The notes under the pieces were generated by a model that saw only the letters and a list, made by a program, of their open reading frames with translations, did not search any database and was not told the origin of the DNA. Both the position numbers and the translations under genes were made by a program. 53,339 nucleotides of DNA from an uncultured Roseiflexus sp. (lineage in GTDB: Bacteria > Chloroflexota > Chloroflexia > Chloroflexales > Roseiflexaceae): NCBI GenBank assembly GCA_937935075.1, contig CALGYB010000033.1, positions 1-53,339 of the forward strand, written 5' to 3'. Of the stretch, positions 1 through 7,058 are shown piece by piece (position 1 is the first letter of the stretch; every line of letters starts with the position of its first letter).

Positions 1-2
1 CG

Positions 3-641
3 GCGACACGCACGCCGACAGCGACTGCCGAACCGACCGCCGTCGCCGAACCGACGGCGACGCGCACGGCATCGCCCAGCCGCACGCCGACGGCGACGCG
101 CACGGCATCGCCCACCCGCACCCTCTCGCCGACGCGGACGCCGACGGCGACGCGCACGTTACCCCCGACGCGCACGGCATCGCCCACCCGCACCATGCAA
201 CCGGGCAACGCCGCCGGCAGCAGCCGACCGTCGAGCCTGACAGCATCGCCATCATCAGGCGAAAGCGCACAAACGAGAGAAAGCGTCGCTCCTGCCGTCA
301 CCCGTCGTCCGTATGATCATCTGCCCGCCTGGGGTCCCGACGGGTTGCCGACAGCGGCGCCGTTCATTGCTATGGGAGCGCGTGAGCCGTACAGAACGCT
401 GCTCACACCTTCGGCTGCCCCGTCTATTTCACCCATACCGGCGCCGCAACCGACAATCATCGTATCCACAACGACCACATCAGCGGCGCGTGTTGTCGAT
501 TTCCCAATCATCGCCATCAAGATAAGCGCCGGAGTGCTTTTGCTCATCGCTGCCACATGGCTTGCCGTTCGTTCGCTGCGCCGCCAGAAAGCGAACACCT
601 CCGAAAGCGGCGTAGAGGCGGAATGGTTTTACGAGATATGA
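3..641 (+). CDS. C-terminal part of a Thr/Pro-rich surface protein with a membrane anchor (5' end outside window)
   Basis: The frame is open from the window edge to the TGA at 639-641, giving 212 visible residues; the true start lies upstream. Visible residues 1-64 are a degenerate repeat of Thr, Pro, Ala, Arg and Ser (units like TATRTASPTRT), the kind of stiff linker found in secreted proteins. A less repetitive Ser/Thr/Pro stretch follows. A single hydrophobic helix at about visible residues 167-190 is followed by an Arg/Lys cluster (RSLRRQK) and a short acidic tail, so the protein should sit in the membrane with its bulk outside. The ligand-binding or enzymatic part, if any, is outside the window, so no function can be named. 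An internal ATG at 195 opens the same frame, but the repeat continues in frame before it. Confidence 0.75.
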   Translation, partial: ATRTPTATAEPTAVAEPTATRTASPSRTPTATRTASPTRTLSPTRTPTATRTLPPTRTASPTRTMQPGNAAGSSRPSSLTASPSSGESAQTRESVAPAVTRRPYDHLPAWGPDGLPTAAPFIAMGAREPYRTLLTPSAAPSISPIPAPQPTIIVSTTTTSAARVVDFPIIAIKISAGVLLLIAATWLAVRSLRRQKANTSESGVEAEWFYEI

Positions 642-667
642 CACGACCGTAAGCGCTGTGCTATAAT
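638..667 (+). promoter_or_regulatory. Sigma-70-type promoter of the ROK gene
   Basis: ATGACA (638-643) and TATAAT (662-667) are separated by 18 bases. The -35 box overlaps the stop codon of the upstream gene. Transcription should start near 674, leaving a leader of about 48 bases before the ROK start codon. Confidence 0.65.
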
Positions 668-721
668 GGCGCTTTCAGATGTGCTCGTTTGCATTGCCGC
701 GCTATCACAGGGAGGTGTGCC

Positions 722-1696
722 ATGCTTGACCCGACGCCGCTCATCCAGGAGCGATTGTCACAAAACCGCTGGGGGTTGCTCGGCGGTCAAGGATGCGTCC
801 TCGGGTTCGATGTCGGCAGTTATGGATTGCGAGCGGCGCTGGTGGATCTCAGCCGTCACACCTATGTCAGCGCACACCGTGAACCGGAACGCGAGACGCC
901 GCAGGAACTCGTGGGGGGGGCAATTGATCTTGGGAACGAACTCATGGCTGCACATAGCGTCACCTCCTCGCAACTGGTTCGTGTCGGGGCGGGATTCGGC
1001 GGGCCGGTGGATGTCCGCCAGGGGATTGTGCTGCTCTCGCCGCGCGTCCCGGGTTGGGAACGCTATCCGCTGCGTGAAACATTCGAGAACGCCTTTGATG
1101 CGACGTGCGTCGTCGATAACGATGCCAATCTGATTGCTCTGGCAGAAGCGACCTTTGGGGTGGGGCGCGATACGCAACATATGGTCTATATTCATCTGAG
1201 CACCGGCGTCGGCGCCGGTCTTGTGCTCGATGGGCGTCTGTACCACGGCGCCACCACGACTGCCGGTGAGATTGGGCATGCTGTTGTCGGTCCGGTCGAT
1301 CCGACGCGCCCCGGTGAGCGACCCAAAACCCTGGAAGAGCATGTATCGATCAAAGGGTTGCTGAACCGGGCGGCGGAACTTGGCCTGCACACGACCTTGC
1401 TGAGCGATATTTTCAGTGATCATCCCGCAGCGCAACAGGTCGTCGCCGAAGCGATCGACATTCTGGCGGTGCGCATTGCGCAGATTGTCGCTCTCATCGA
1501 TCCGCAAATGGTCGTGATCGGCGGCGTCGTTGCCCGCAACGGCGGCGAAGCATTTATCAGCGCGATTCGTGAACGGATGCACATGTACATCGGGAAGATG
1601 GTCGAACGCCCGGTTCAGGTCGTTGGCGCCATGTTGGGCGCTGACAGCGTTGCGATTGGCGCCGTGGCGCTGGCGCTCGAAAGTATGCGCGACTGA
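722..1696 (+). CDS. ROK family protein (sugar kinase-like)
   Basis: A 324-residue protein of the ROK (repressor/ORF/kinase) family. The start at 722 is chosen because GGGAGGT lies just upstream; the frame extends to 689 without a comparable site. The ATP-binding phosphate loop is seen as DVGSYGLRAALVD (from residue 30), the catalytic Asp lies in DNDAN (from residue 132), and the sugar-contacting GEIGH is at 182-186. There is no N-terminal helix-turn-helix, so it is more likely a kinase than a repressor. The usual zinc-binding CxCGxxGCxE stretch after GEIGH is absent, replaced by a Pro/Arg-rich segment. ROK kinases phosphorylate glucose, fructose or N-acetylated hexoses; the substrate here cannot be read from sequence. 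It is transcribed alone, ahead of the SRP RNA gene. Confidence 0.85.
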   Translation: MLDPTPLIQERLSQNRWGLLGGQGCVLGFDVGSYGLRAALVDLSRHTYVSAHREPERETPQELVGGAIDLGNELMAAHSVTSSQLVRVGAGFGGPVDVRQGIVLLSPRVPGWERYPLRETFENAFDATCVVDNDANLIALAEATFGVGRDTQHMVYIHLSTGVGAGLVLDGRLYHGATTTAGEIGHAVVGPVDPTRPGERPKTLEEHVSIKGLLNRAAELGLHTTLLSDIFSDHPAAQQVVAEAIDILAVRIAQIVALIDPQMVVIGGVVARNGGEAFISAIRERMHMYIGKMVERPVQVVGAMLGADSVAIGAVALALESMRD

Positions 1697-1702
1697 GCCA
1701 GG

Positions 1703-1731
1703 TTGCGCTGCCGGGGTGAACACGCTATAAT
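1703..1731 (+). promoter_or_regulatory. Promoter of the SRP RNA gene
   Basis: TTGCGC (1703-1708) and a perfect TATAAT (1726-1731) are separated by exactly 17 bases. The predicted start is near 1738, which matches the first base of the SRP RNA stem. Confidence 0.85.
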
Positions 1732-1737
1732 ATGCGC

Positions 1738-1830
1738 TGCACCGCGGGGCGGCAGATACTTGCCGAACCCCGCCAGGACCGAGAGGTAGCAACGGTAGGC
1801 GAGTTCCTCTGGGTGTCCCGCGGTGTCACC
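1738..1830 (+). ncRNA. ffs: Signal recognition particle RNA, small bacterial type
   Basis: The conserved domain IV is clear: CGCCAGGACC, then GAGAGGTAGCAACGGTAG, with the tetraloop and asymmetric-loop bases that bind Ffh. The ends pair: CACCGCGGGG near 1739-1748 is complementary to the CCCGCGGTG segment at 1817-1825, closing a hairpin of about 93 bases. This RNA binds the Ffh M domain and FtsY during co-translational membrane targeting. It has its own promoter, and a rho-independent terminator follows directly. Confidence 0.92.
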
Positions 1831-1831
1831 A

Positions 1832-1854
1832 CCGGCGCAAGGCGTCGGTTTTTT
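1832..1854 (+). terminator. Rho-independent terminator of the SRP RNA gene
   Basis: A seven-pair stem, CCGGCGC (1832-1838) with GCGTCGG (1842-1848), has one G-U pair and a three-base loop, and is followed by six T (1849-1854). Confidence 0.85.
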
Positions 1855-1865
1855 ATGAAGACCGG

Positions 1866-2303
1866 TCAACTGCACAACTCGATGGCGCGGCGTCCTAACT
1901 CGCGAATATCCTCGGAAATATCAGGATCATCGAGTTCATCCCAAGTGACCCAGCGCGCTGCTTGCACTTCGCGTTCGGCGGTCGTCAGTTCGCCGTTGCG
2001 CACCCGCGCGAAGTAGATCAGATCGATATGTTGATGCCCTGGCGTAATGTCTTCGAGCAGGATGCAGTAGGGTTGTGGCAGCACGCGCACCTCGCCGAGG
2101 ATGCTGCCGCTCGTCAGCAGTTCCACCTCAAGCCCGGCTTCTTCGCGCACCTCGCGGATGGCCGCCTCGTCGGGCAGTTCGTGCGGGTCGATGTGTCCGC
2201 CGGGCGGCAGCCACTTCCCTAACTTTCGGTGCAGGAGCAGTAAGGTTCGCCGTTCGTGGACAACGAACGTCGTGGCAGTGAAATCGCGGGTGATGTCTGA
2301 CAT
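1866..2303 (-). CDS. Nudix hydrolase
   Basis: A 145-residue Nudix protein. The Nudix box GX5EX7REUXEEXGU is complete at residues 36-58 (G36, E42, REVREEAGL from 50), which supplies the metal ligands for hydrolysing nucleoside diphosphates linked to another group. The N-terminal FVVHERRTLLLLHRKLGKW and the PPGG before the box resemble the MutT-like, NTP- or sugar-nucleotide-cleaving branch, but the substrate cannot be assigned. The ATG at 2303 is preceded by CAGGGAAC. A palindromic TAGTATACTA at 2340-2349 contains a plausible minus-strand -10 (TATACT). The gene converges on the SRP RNA gene, whose terminator lies 11 bases from this stop codon. Confidence 0.88.
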   Translation of the reverse strand: MSDITRDFTATTFVVHERRTLLLLHRKLGKWLPPGGHIDPHELPDEAAIREVREEAGLEVELLTSGSILGEVRVLPQPYCILLEDITPGHQHIDLIYFARVRNGELTTAEREVQAARWVTWDELDDPDISEDIRELGRRAIELCS

Positions 2304-2394
2304 GGCATGTTCCCTGGTAATACTGCTGTTTCGAGAGGGTAGTATACTATACGGCGACAGGCATTCCTGGGTATGCAGCAGGACCGTTAGCGTA

Positions 2395-2424
2395 TAGACG
2401 GGCGTGATGCATGTGGGTTATAAT
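2395..2424 (+). promoter_or_regulatory. Candidate promoter of rsbS-rsbT
   Basis: TAGACG (2395-2400) and a perfect TATAAT (2419-2424) are 18 bases apart. The leader to the rsbS start would be about 120 bases. The -10 box is convincing; the -35 is weak. Confidence 0.5.
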
Positions 2425-2552
2425 TGGCAGTTGTCTGGCGCCGCAATCGCCGTCAACTTCGTGTCGCATCGTTATTCGGGTTCATGTTTGTTCACCTGCT
2501 CTGGCAACCCTGAGAGACCAGGACCATCCCCGCGCAGGTTGAGGAGGGATCG

Positions 2553-2936
2553 TTGGAAAGCTTCAGAATACCCATTCTGAAGATCGGCGATGTGCTGATC
2601 GCCTCGATTCAGGTGGCGTTGCACGATGCGTCTGCGGTGCAGTTCAAGGACGATCTGCTGCAAAAAATCTACGACACCAAAGCGCGAGGTCTGATCGTCG
2701 ATCTTACCGCTGTTGATGTGGTTGACAGTTTTATCGGGCGTCTGATCAGCGACATCGCTTCGATGGCCGGCCTGATGGGGACGAAGGTTGTCATTACCGG
2801 TCTTCAGCCGGCTGTTGCCATCACACTGGTGGAATTGGGGCTGGAACTAACCGGTGTGATGACTGCGCTCAATCTCGAGAAAGGTCTGGCAATGCTCCGC
2901 CGACAGGCTGAGGAGGACGCCGATGGCACAGGCTAA
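2553..2936 (+). CDS. rsbS: RsbS-like STAS-domain anti-sigma antagonist
   Basis: A 127-residue single STAS domain. The TTG start at 2553 is supported by GAGGAGGG at 2541-2548; there is no ATG alternative near the conserved N-terminus. The phospho-acceptor serine is S59 in DVVDSFIGRL, the same position as the serine of Bacillus RsbS. In characterised stressosomes RsbS forms the core with RsbR and holds the kinase RsbT until stress triggers phosphorylation. Here it overlaps rsbT by 14 bases, so the two are translationally coupled. No RsbR, RsbU, RsbX or sigma factor gene is adjacent, so the downstream target is not visible. Confidence 0.87.
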   Translation: MESFRIPILKIGDVLIASIQVALHDASAVQFKDDLLQKIYDTKARGLIVDLTAVDVVDSFIGRLISDIASMAGLMGTKVVITGLQPAVAITLVELGLELTGVMTALNLEKGLAMLRRQAEEDADGTG

Positions 2937-3324
2937 GGTTGCGCCGATCCGTAGCGACCTCGATATCGTGATCGCTCGCACCCTTGCCCGTGATACTGCA
3001 AAGGCGCTCGGCTTCGGTGCGATTGATCAGGCGCGTATTGCAACCGCTGTCAGTGAACTGGCGCGGAATATCTTTCTCTATGCCGGTACCGGCACCGTAA
3101 CCATTCGCGAAATTGAGCGCGGCGGGCGGAAAGGGATCGAAATCATCTGCGAAGACCAGGGACCTGGCATCGCAGATATCGATCTCGTCATGCAGGATGG
3201 CTACAGCACGTCGCGCGGCATGGGGATGGGGTTGCCCGGCGCGAAGCGATTGATGGACGAATTCGATATTAAGTCCGCCGAAGGGCAGGGAACGATCATC
3301 CACTGCCGGAAGTGGCGCACCTGA
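2923..3324 (+). CDS. rsbT: RsbT-like serine kinase (anti-sigma regulatory factor)
   Basis: A 133-residue GHKL ATPase of the RsbT/RsbW type. The N box (SELARNIFLYA, N49), the G1 box (DQGPGI) and the G2 box (STSRGMGMGLPG) are intact, so ATP binding and phosphorylation of the RsbS serine are expected. The short Gly-rich ATP lid and the GTIIHCRKW ending match RsbT rather than RsbW. It overlaps rsbS. In known systems RsbT released from the stressosome activates a PP2C phosphatase or a diguanylate cyclase; neither lies nearby. Confidence 0.87.
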   Translation: MAQAKVAPIRSDLDIVIARTLARDTAKALGFGAIDQARIATAVSELARNIFLYAGTGTVTIREIERGGRKGIEIICEDQGPGIADIDLVMQDGYSTSRGMGMGLPGAKRLMDEFDIKSAEGQGTIIHCRKWRT

Positions 3325-3641
3325 CCGGATACAGTCCAGAAGAACGAAGCGCCGACGAGTCGTCAACCTGCACAACTCGCCGGCGCTTAATTGTGAGAGA
3401 GTGTTGTTGCTTCTCTGATAGAGCGATCAGCCGGGTGTCGCCCAATTATTGCCCGTAGTGACCATCTTGCGGCTGACGTTGGCTGAGCGTCCAAAACGTC
3501 GCCAAAGCGACGCTCTCATCGTTTTTGCCGCGGTGACCGTCTTGCGGCCAACGTTGGCTGAGCCTGTCGAAGCCAACGTCAGCCGCTCCATGTCCTTGAT
3601 TGATTGTCCAGGTTGTGGGCGATCGCTCTATCAGGAGCCTG
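3325..3641. other. Gene-free stretch rich in inverted repeats
   Basis: This 317-base gap between convergent genes has no convincing coding frame. It holds one and a half copies of the palindromic repeat described separately at 3469-3586. A second small inverted repeat, GAGCGTC/GACGCTC, lies around 3485-3515. Confidence 0.5.
3469..3586. repeat. Palindromic interspersed repeat, copy 1 (one and a half units)
   Basis: A left arm GCGGCTGACGTTGGCT occurs at 3469-3484. A full hairpin follows at 3544-3586 with left arm GCGGCCAACGTTGGCT, loop GAGCCTGTCGA and right arm AGCCAACGTCAGCCGC. The first left arm is a perfect complement of this right arm, while the second left arm has two mismatches. The flanks (GTGACCATCTTGCGG, TTGATTGTCCAGG and GCGATCGCTCTAT) recur at copy 2 near 5.1 kb. 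Confidence 0.8.
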
Positions 3642-4001
3642 TTACCCTTGTGCCCTGGCGAGGCGCTCGATCCGGTTGAGCAGATCGCTGATTTCAAACG
3701 GTTTGAGCATATGATCGTCGGCGCCGGCGGCGCGACTGCGCTCGATATCGATGGCTTCGGCGCGCACCGACAGAACAATGATCGGCACGGAACGCCGCGC
3801 CTTGATCTGCCGGCAGACTTCCCAACCATCCAGATATGGCAGATTGATGTCGAGCACGATCAGATCCGGCCGATGTTCGGCTTCACGCTGAAGCGCCTCC
3901 ATGCCATTACGGGCAACGATAATATCGTGACCTTCAGCGATCAGGACACGCTGCACCAGCTCAAGGATGTCACGATTGTCATCGACAATGAGAATGCGCA
4001 T
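3642..4001 (-). CDS. Single-domain response regulator (CheY-like receiver)
   Basis: A 119-residue receiver with no output domain. The acidic pair is D7-D8, the phospho-acceptor is D51 in VLDINLP, the Thr/Ser switch residue is S78 (VLSVRAE) and the conserved lysine is K100 (MLKPF). Such proteins relay phosphate within a phosphorelay or act by protein contact. No histidine kinase is adjacent, so the partner is unknown. The proximity to rsbS-rsbT, in convergent orientation, is not evidence for a shared pathway. Confidence 0.88.
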   Translation of the reverse strand: MRILIVDDNRDILELVQRVLIAEGHDIIVARNGMEALQREAEHRPDLIVLDINLPYLDGWEVCRQIKARRSVPIIVLSVRAEAIDIERSRAAGADDHMLKPFEISDLLNRIERLARAQG

Positions 4002-4033
4002 CGGAGTAGTCGGGCTGTCTTTCTTTGCGGCGT

Positions 4034-4061
4034 ATTATACCGCAAGACGTTCCTCTATCAA
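4034..4061 (-). promoter_or_regulatory. Promoter of the response regulator
   Basis: Read on the minus strand, TTGATA (4061-4056) and TATAAT (4039-4034) are 16 bases apart. Transcription would start near 4028, about 27 bases before the ATG. Confidence 0.7.
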
Positions 4062-4347
4062 TGCGGATGTCGTTCGTTTGCTACGATGCGCCGTTTTTGC
4101 TCATCTCATACATGCGCGGTCATTCGTACCATACTGCCGGGACGCCGCGGGCGAAAGCCCTCGCTGAGCAAGTGAAAGCCCCGCCGGGGCTGCTGATGCC
4201 AATGCGCGGTCATGCGTCCACGACTGCCAACGCGCGTTTTGGATCGTTACACCTTGCGAACCGGGCGCTCGAACATCTTGTCTGACTGACCGCAAGTTTG
4301 GGTCAATACCGTAGGTGTATCCGTGTATAGATGTTGCCGGGGGATGT
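4062..4347. other. Gene-free stretch
   Basis: Only short overlapping frames occur here and none has recognisable protein character. A small GC palindrome, AGCCCCGCCGGGGCT, lies near 4178-4192. The rest shows nothing I can name. Confidence 0.4.
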
Positions 4348-4740
4348 ATGTCAACAGGATGGCCTGTATACGATAATGAGTCCCAGTATCGCCGTATTGT
4401 GGCGTATCTTATGCCTGGCGAAACCCTGTACGCTGTCTATGACTGCAAAGGCGTAGGAACCGGTTTTGTCGGCATTACTGATCGGCGCGTCATTTTCTAC
4501 GACCAGGGAATGCTGGTGAAAAAACGCTCGATGATCTCTATTCCCTATCAGAATATTCTGGCTGTCGCCGTTGCCGATGAAGGAGTGATCTTTCAGAGCG
4601 GCGAAATTGTTCTTCTGACCGCGTTTGGTCGGTTTGCCTTTGAATTCCGCGGTCCCGACAAGGCCGATTGGGTGTATCGGTTCATCCTGGGACAGATTAT
4701 GGTATCGAAATATCCGAACCCATCAACAGGATTGGGATAA
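4348..4740 (+). CDS. Small PH-like domain protein
   Basis: A 130-residue protein. The ATG at 4348 is preferred over 4315 because a GGGGGAT purine stretch precedes it and the first 11 residues of the longer form look non-native. The pattern PGETLYAVYDCKG, TGFVGITDRRVIFYDQG, KKRSMISIPYQNI, then beta strands and a final helix is typical of bacterial PH-like proteins. These form small beta barrels that bind lipid or protein surfaces. It has no signal peptide or membrane helix. The GDCCVxC protein follows after 25 bases on the same strand, so the two are probably co-transcribed. Confidence 0.7.
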   Translation: MSTGWPVYDNESQYRRIVAYLMPGETLYAVYDCKGVGTGFVGITDRRVIFYDQGMLVKKRSMISIPYQNILAVAVADEGVIFQSGEIVLLTAFGRFAFEFRGPDKADWVYRFILGQIMVSKYPNPSTGLG

Positions 4741-4765
4741 TGATCAGGGATTCCCGGAGGGGGGT

Positions 4766-4966
4766 ATGAAACACAACACCATCATCTCTTGTCCGGTCTG
4801 TGGTTACGCCAGCGCTGCGGATATGCCCGCCAATGCATGTGTGGTCATGTATGTGTGCGCGCAGTGCGGCGCGGTGCTGCGCCCGCTTCCTGGCGATTGC
4901 TGTGTGTTCTGCTCCTATGGCGACGACCTCTGCCCGCCGGAACAGATGCGTATGGCTGATGCCTGA
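4766..4966 (+). CDS. GDCCVxC-motif small zinc-ribbon protein
   Basis: A 66-residue protein. The ATG at 4766 follows a strong GGAGGGGG ribosome site; upstream codons in the same frame overlap the previous gene and are not native. Two Cys pairs (C9/C12 and C31/C34) suit a zinc ribbon. They are followed by GDCCVFCSYGDDLCPP with C45, C46, C49 and C56. The GDCCVxC signature defines a family annotated in databases as a (seleno)protein of unknown function, because some members carry selenocysteine; here every position is a normal Cys codon. The Cys-rich tail suggests metal or redox chemistry, but nothing more can be claimed. Confidence 0.8.
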   Translation: MKHNTIISCPVCGYASAADMPANACVVMYVCAQCGAVLRPLPGDCCVFCSYGDDLCPPEQMRMADA

Positions 4967-5074
4967 AGCGGCTCTGCTTCGAACGGCGCTTATCACAATA
5001 ACCTCTGTCCGATCCGATGGGCGAAGGCGCTGCCTTCACTCACCCAATTCAGACACGCTCTCGTTGACCGTCTT

Positions 5075-5117
5075 GCGGCGGACGTTGGCTGAGCCTGTCG
5101 AAGCCAACGTCCGCCGC
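5075..5117. repeat. Palindromic interspersed repeat, copy 2
   Basis: A perfect 16-base inverted repeat, GCGGCGGACGTTGGCT (5075-5090) and AGCCAACGTCCGCCGC (5102-5117), encloses the loop GAGCCTGTCGA. The flanks (TTGACCGTCTTGCGG and TTGATTGTCCAGG...GATCGCTCTAT) match copy 1. It lies between converging genes, where its RNA could act as a bidirectional terminator or 3' stabiliser. Confidence 0.85.
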
Positions 5118-5191
5118 TCCACGTTCTTGATTGTCCAGGTTTTGGTTGATCGCTCTATACGCCTCTGTGTAAGCATGCCCGTGCAGCGCTG

Positions 5192-5986
5192 CTATCCTCG
5201 CTGTCGCAATAGCGCACCCTGAGGGTCTGCCTCGTTCATCATCAGCACCTGCTGCAACCGCAGTTTGAGGTGCGCGAAGGCCGGCTCAGCAACCACAGAG
5301 TAGGAACGCGGACGCGGCAGATCGACCGTCAGTTCCAGTGCAACCTGCGCCGGACGCGGGGTCAGGACGTAGACGCGGTCCGCCAGGAGCAATGCTTCGT
5401 CGATGTCGTGGGTCACCAGGAGAATCGTCCGGTCGAGCCGATCCCACAGCCCCAGCAGCCATTGCTGGAGTTGGGCGCGGGTCAGGGCGTCGAGCGCGCC
5501 AAATGGTTCGTCGAGCAACATGATCGGGCGATGCCAGAGGACGGTGCGGAGCAGCGCAGCGCGCTGCCGCATGCCGCCGGAAAGCATGGCAGGGCGGGCG
5601 TCACCCCATCCCGCCAACCCGAAATCGTGCAGCAGGGCGCGCGCCTCGCGGCGGGCAGCCGCCACATCGCCGCGCTGCACTATCGTTGCCAGCACGGCGT
5701 TGTCGATAATACTGCGCCAGGGAAGAAGCGCATCGCGCTGCGGCATGTACGCCACCTGCCCGCGGCGCCCGGTGACATCGACGCTATCGATCAACACTGC
5801 GCCTGCGTCGGGCGTCTCCAACCCGGCAATGATATTGAACAACGTGCTCTTGCCGCTGCCACTGGGACCGATGATCGCCACAAATTCGCCCGCCTCTGCA
5901 TGAATCGCCAATTGATCGATGACGGTCACCGGTCCATCGGGCGTCCGAAACGTCTTACTGATTTCACGAACGTCGAGCATCACCAT
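5192..5986 (-). CDS. thiZ: ABC transporter ATP-binding protein for a thiamine precursor
   Basis: A 264-residue ABC ATPase of the nitrate/sulfonate/thiamine-precursor class. Walker A GPSGSGKST is at 40-48, the Q loop is in YMPQRDALLPW, the signature is LSGGM, Walker B is LLDEPFGALD and the switch histidine is in VTHDIDEA. It is the last gene of the operon headed by the TPP riboswitch, after the permease and binding protein, and should power uptake of a pyrimidine precursor of thiamine. The 82-base gap before it holds a palindromic repeat and no strong ribosome site is visible. ATGs at 5986 and 5980 are both possible starts (MVMLDV). Confidence 0.85.
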   Translation of the reverse strand: MVMLDVREISKTFRTPDGPVTVIDQLAIHAEAGEFVAIIGPSGSGKSTLFNIIAGLETPDAGAVLIDSVDVTGRRGQVAYMPQRDALLPWRSIIDNAVLATIVQRGDVAAARREARALLHDFGLAGWGDARPAMLSGGMRQRAALLRTVLWHRPIMLLDEPFGALDALTRAQLQQWLLGLWDRLDRTILLVTHDIDEALLLADRVYVLTPRPAQVALELTVDLPRPRSYSVVAEPAFAHLKLRLQQVLMMNEADPQGALLRQRG

Positions 5987-6036
5987 ACAATGACCGGTTC
6001 GCTACACAATCCGCTCATTCAGCGTGTTGCGCTCGG

Positions 6037-6063
6037 CGCTGGCTGAGCCTGTCGAAGCCAGCG
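6037..6063. repeat. Palindromic interspersed repeat, copy 3 (short form, inside an operon)
   Basis: CGCTGGCT (6037-6044), loop GAGCCTGTCGA (6045-6055) and AGCCAGCG (6056-6063) form a perfect eight-pair stem with the same 11-base loop as copies 1 and 2. It sits between the binding-protein and ATPase genes of the thiamine-precursor operon, where it could set their relative expression. Confidence 0.8.
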
Positions 6064-6068
6064 TGTTG

Positions 6069-7058
6069 TTACGGCAGAAACGCATTGGTGAACGCCTTTT
6101 CCGGCTCGATCATGCGTGCAATCAACCCGCGATCCGCCATCCACTGCGCATAATCGCGCCAGACGTCGAGTTTTTGTTCGCCCCAGCGCGGCGCTTCCGC
6201 CTGATACTGGCTTGCCAGATACTGCTGGCTGCGTTTGACCAGTGTTGCGTCGAGTTCGGGCGCTGCTTTCAGCAGCACATCGGCGGCTTCGTTCGGCTGC
6301 TCGATAGCGAAGCGATATCCGGCGCTCGTGGCAGCGAGGAACCGACGCACCAGATCGGGCTTTTCGGCGATCATCCGTTCGCTGGTGATCAGCACCGGGG
6401 TGTAGTAATCGGGAATGCATTGGAGGTCGTTCATCATCAGAATCGTGAGCGGCGCCCCGCGCACTTCGGCTTCAACGCCTGTCCATCCTTTGAAGATCCA
6501 GGCAAAATCCACATCGCCGCGCTCGGTCGCTACAAAAAAGTCGGTGCTGCCGATATCCACGAATTCGACCTCGTCGAAGCGATCACCGGCGCCATCGCAC
6601 TCCATTAATCCGCGGATTGTCGCCTGTTCGATGGGAGAACCGAAGGCGCCATACTTTTTGCCGGCAAAGTCGCGCGGTCGGGTGATGCCTTCATCGGCGC
6701 GGCTCGCAAAGCCGCTGGTGTTGTGCTGAATGATTGCGGCAATCGACACAATCGGCACCCCCTCGACCCGCGCATACGTGACGGCTTCCTGGAAGGAGAT
6801 GCCAAAGTCGAGTTTACCCGCCGCAACCAGTTGTTCGACAGTTCCGCCCTCCTGCGCGCCCAGGATTTCGACATCCAGCCCCTGCTCCTGGTAGTACCCC
6901 ATGTCGCGCGCCACGTACAGCCCCGTATGGTTGGTGTTTGGCGTCCAGTCAAGCCCGACACGAACCGGCGTCAATTCCTTCGCCGGCGCCGCCGGTGCAG
7001 CGCCGCCACAGGCGGCAAGCACGAATGCTGTCAGCAACAGAATACTTGTTCGTTTCAC
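6069..7058 (-). CDS. thiY: Substrate-binding lipoprotein for a thiamine pyrimidine precursor (NMT1/THI5-like)
   Basis: A 329-residue lipoprotein. A hydrophobic signal ends in the lipobox LAAC with C17 as the lipid-anchored cysteine, followed by an Ala/Pro spacer. The segment DWTPNTNHTGLYVA is the hallmark of ThiY-type proteins, which bind formylaminopyrimidine or hydroxymethylpyrimidine; QEGGTVEQL and GVEAEV are also typical of the fold. The GTG start at 7058 overlaps the permease stop by four bases (GTGA), with GAGGG eight bases upstream. The CCCFC motif of THI5 synthases is absent, so this is a transport protein. Control by the upstream TPP riboswitch supports the substrate class. Confidence 0.87.
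   Translation of the reverse strand: MKRTSILLLTAFVLAACGGAAPAAPAKELTPVRVGLDWTPNTNHTGLYVARDMGYYQEQGLDVEILGAQEGGTVEQLVAAGKLDFGISFQEAVTYARVEGVPIVSIAAIIQHNTSGFASRADEGITRPRDFAGKKYGAFGSPIEQATIRGLMECDGAGDRFDEVEFVDIGSTDFFVATERGDVDFAWIFKGWTGVEAEVRGAPLTILMMNDLQCIPDYYTPVLITSERMIAEKPDLVRRFLAATSAGYRFAIEQPNEAADVLLKAAPELDATLVKRSQQYLASQYQAEAPRWGEQKLDVWRDYAQWMADRGLIARMIEPEKAFTNAFLP

Noticed and set aside
1-190. The T/P-coding repeat at the window edge read as a CRISPR-like or satellite array
   Set aside because: Units are irregular, have no spacers and form a continuous protein frame.
4025-4285. Small frames in the gap after the response regulator
   Set aside because: They have no conserved content and overlap one another; composition looks random.
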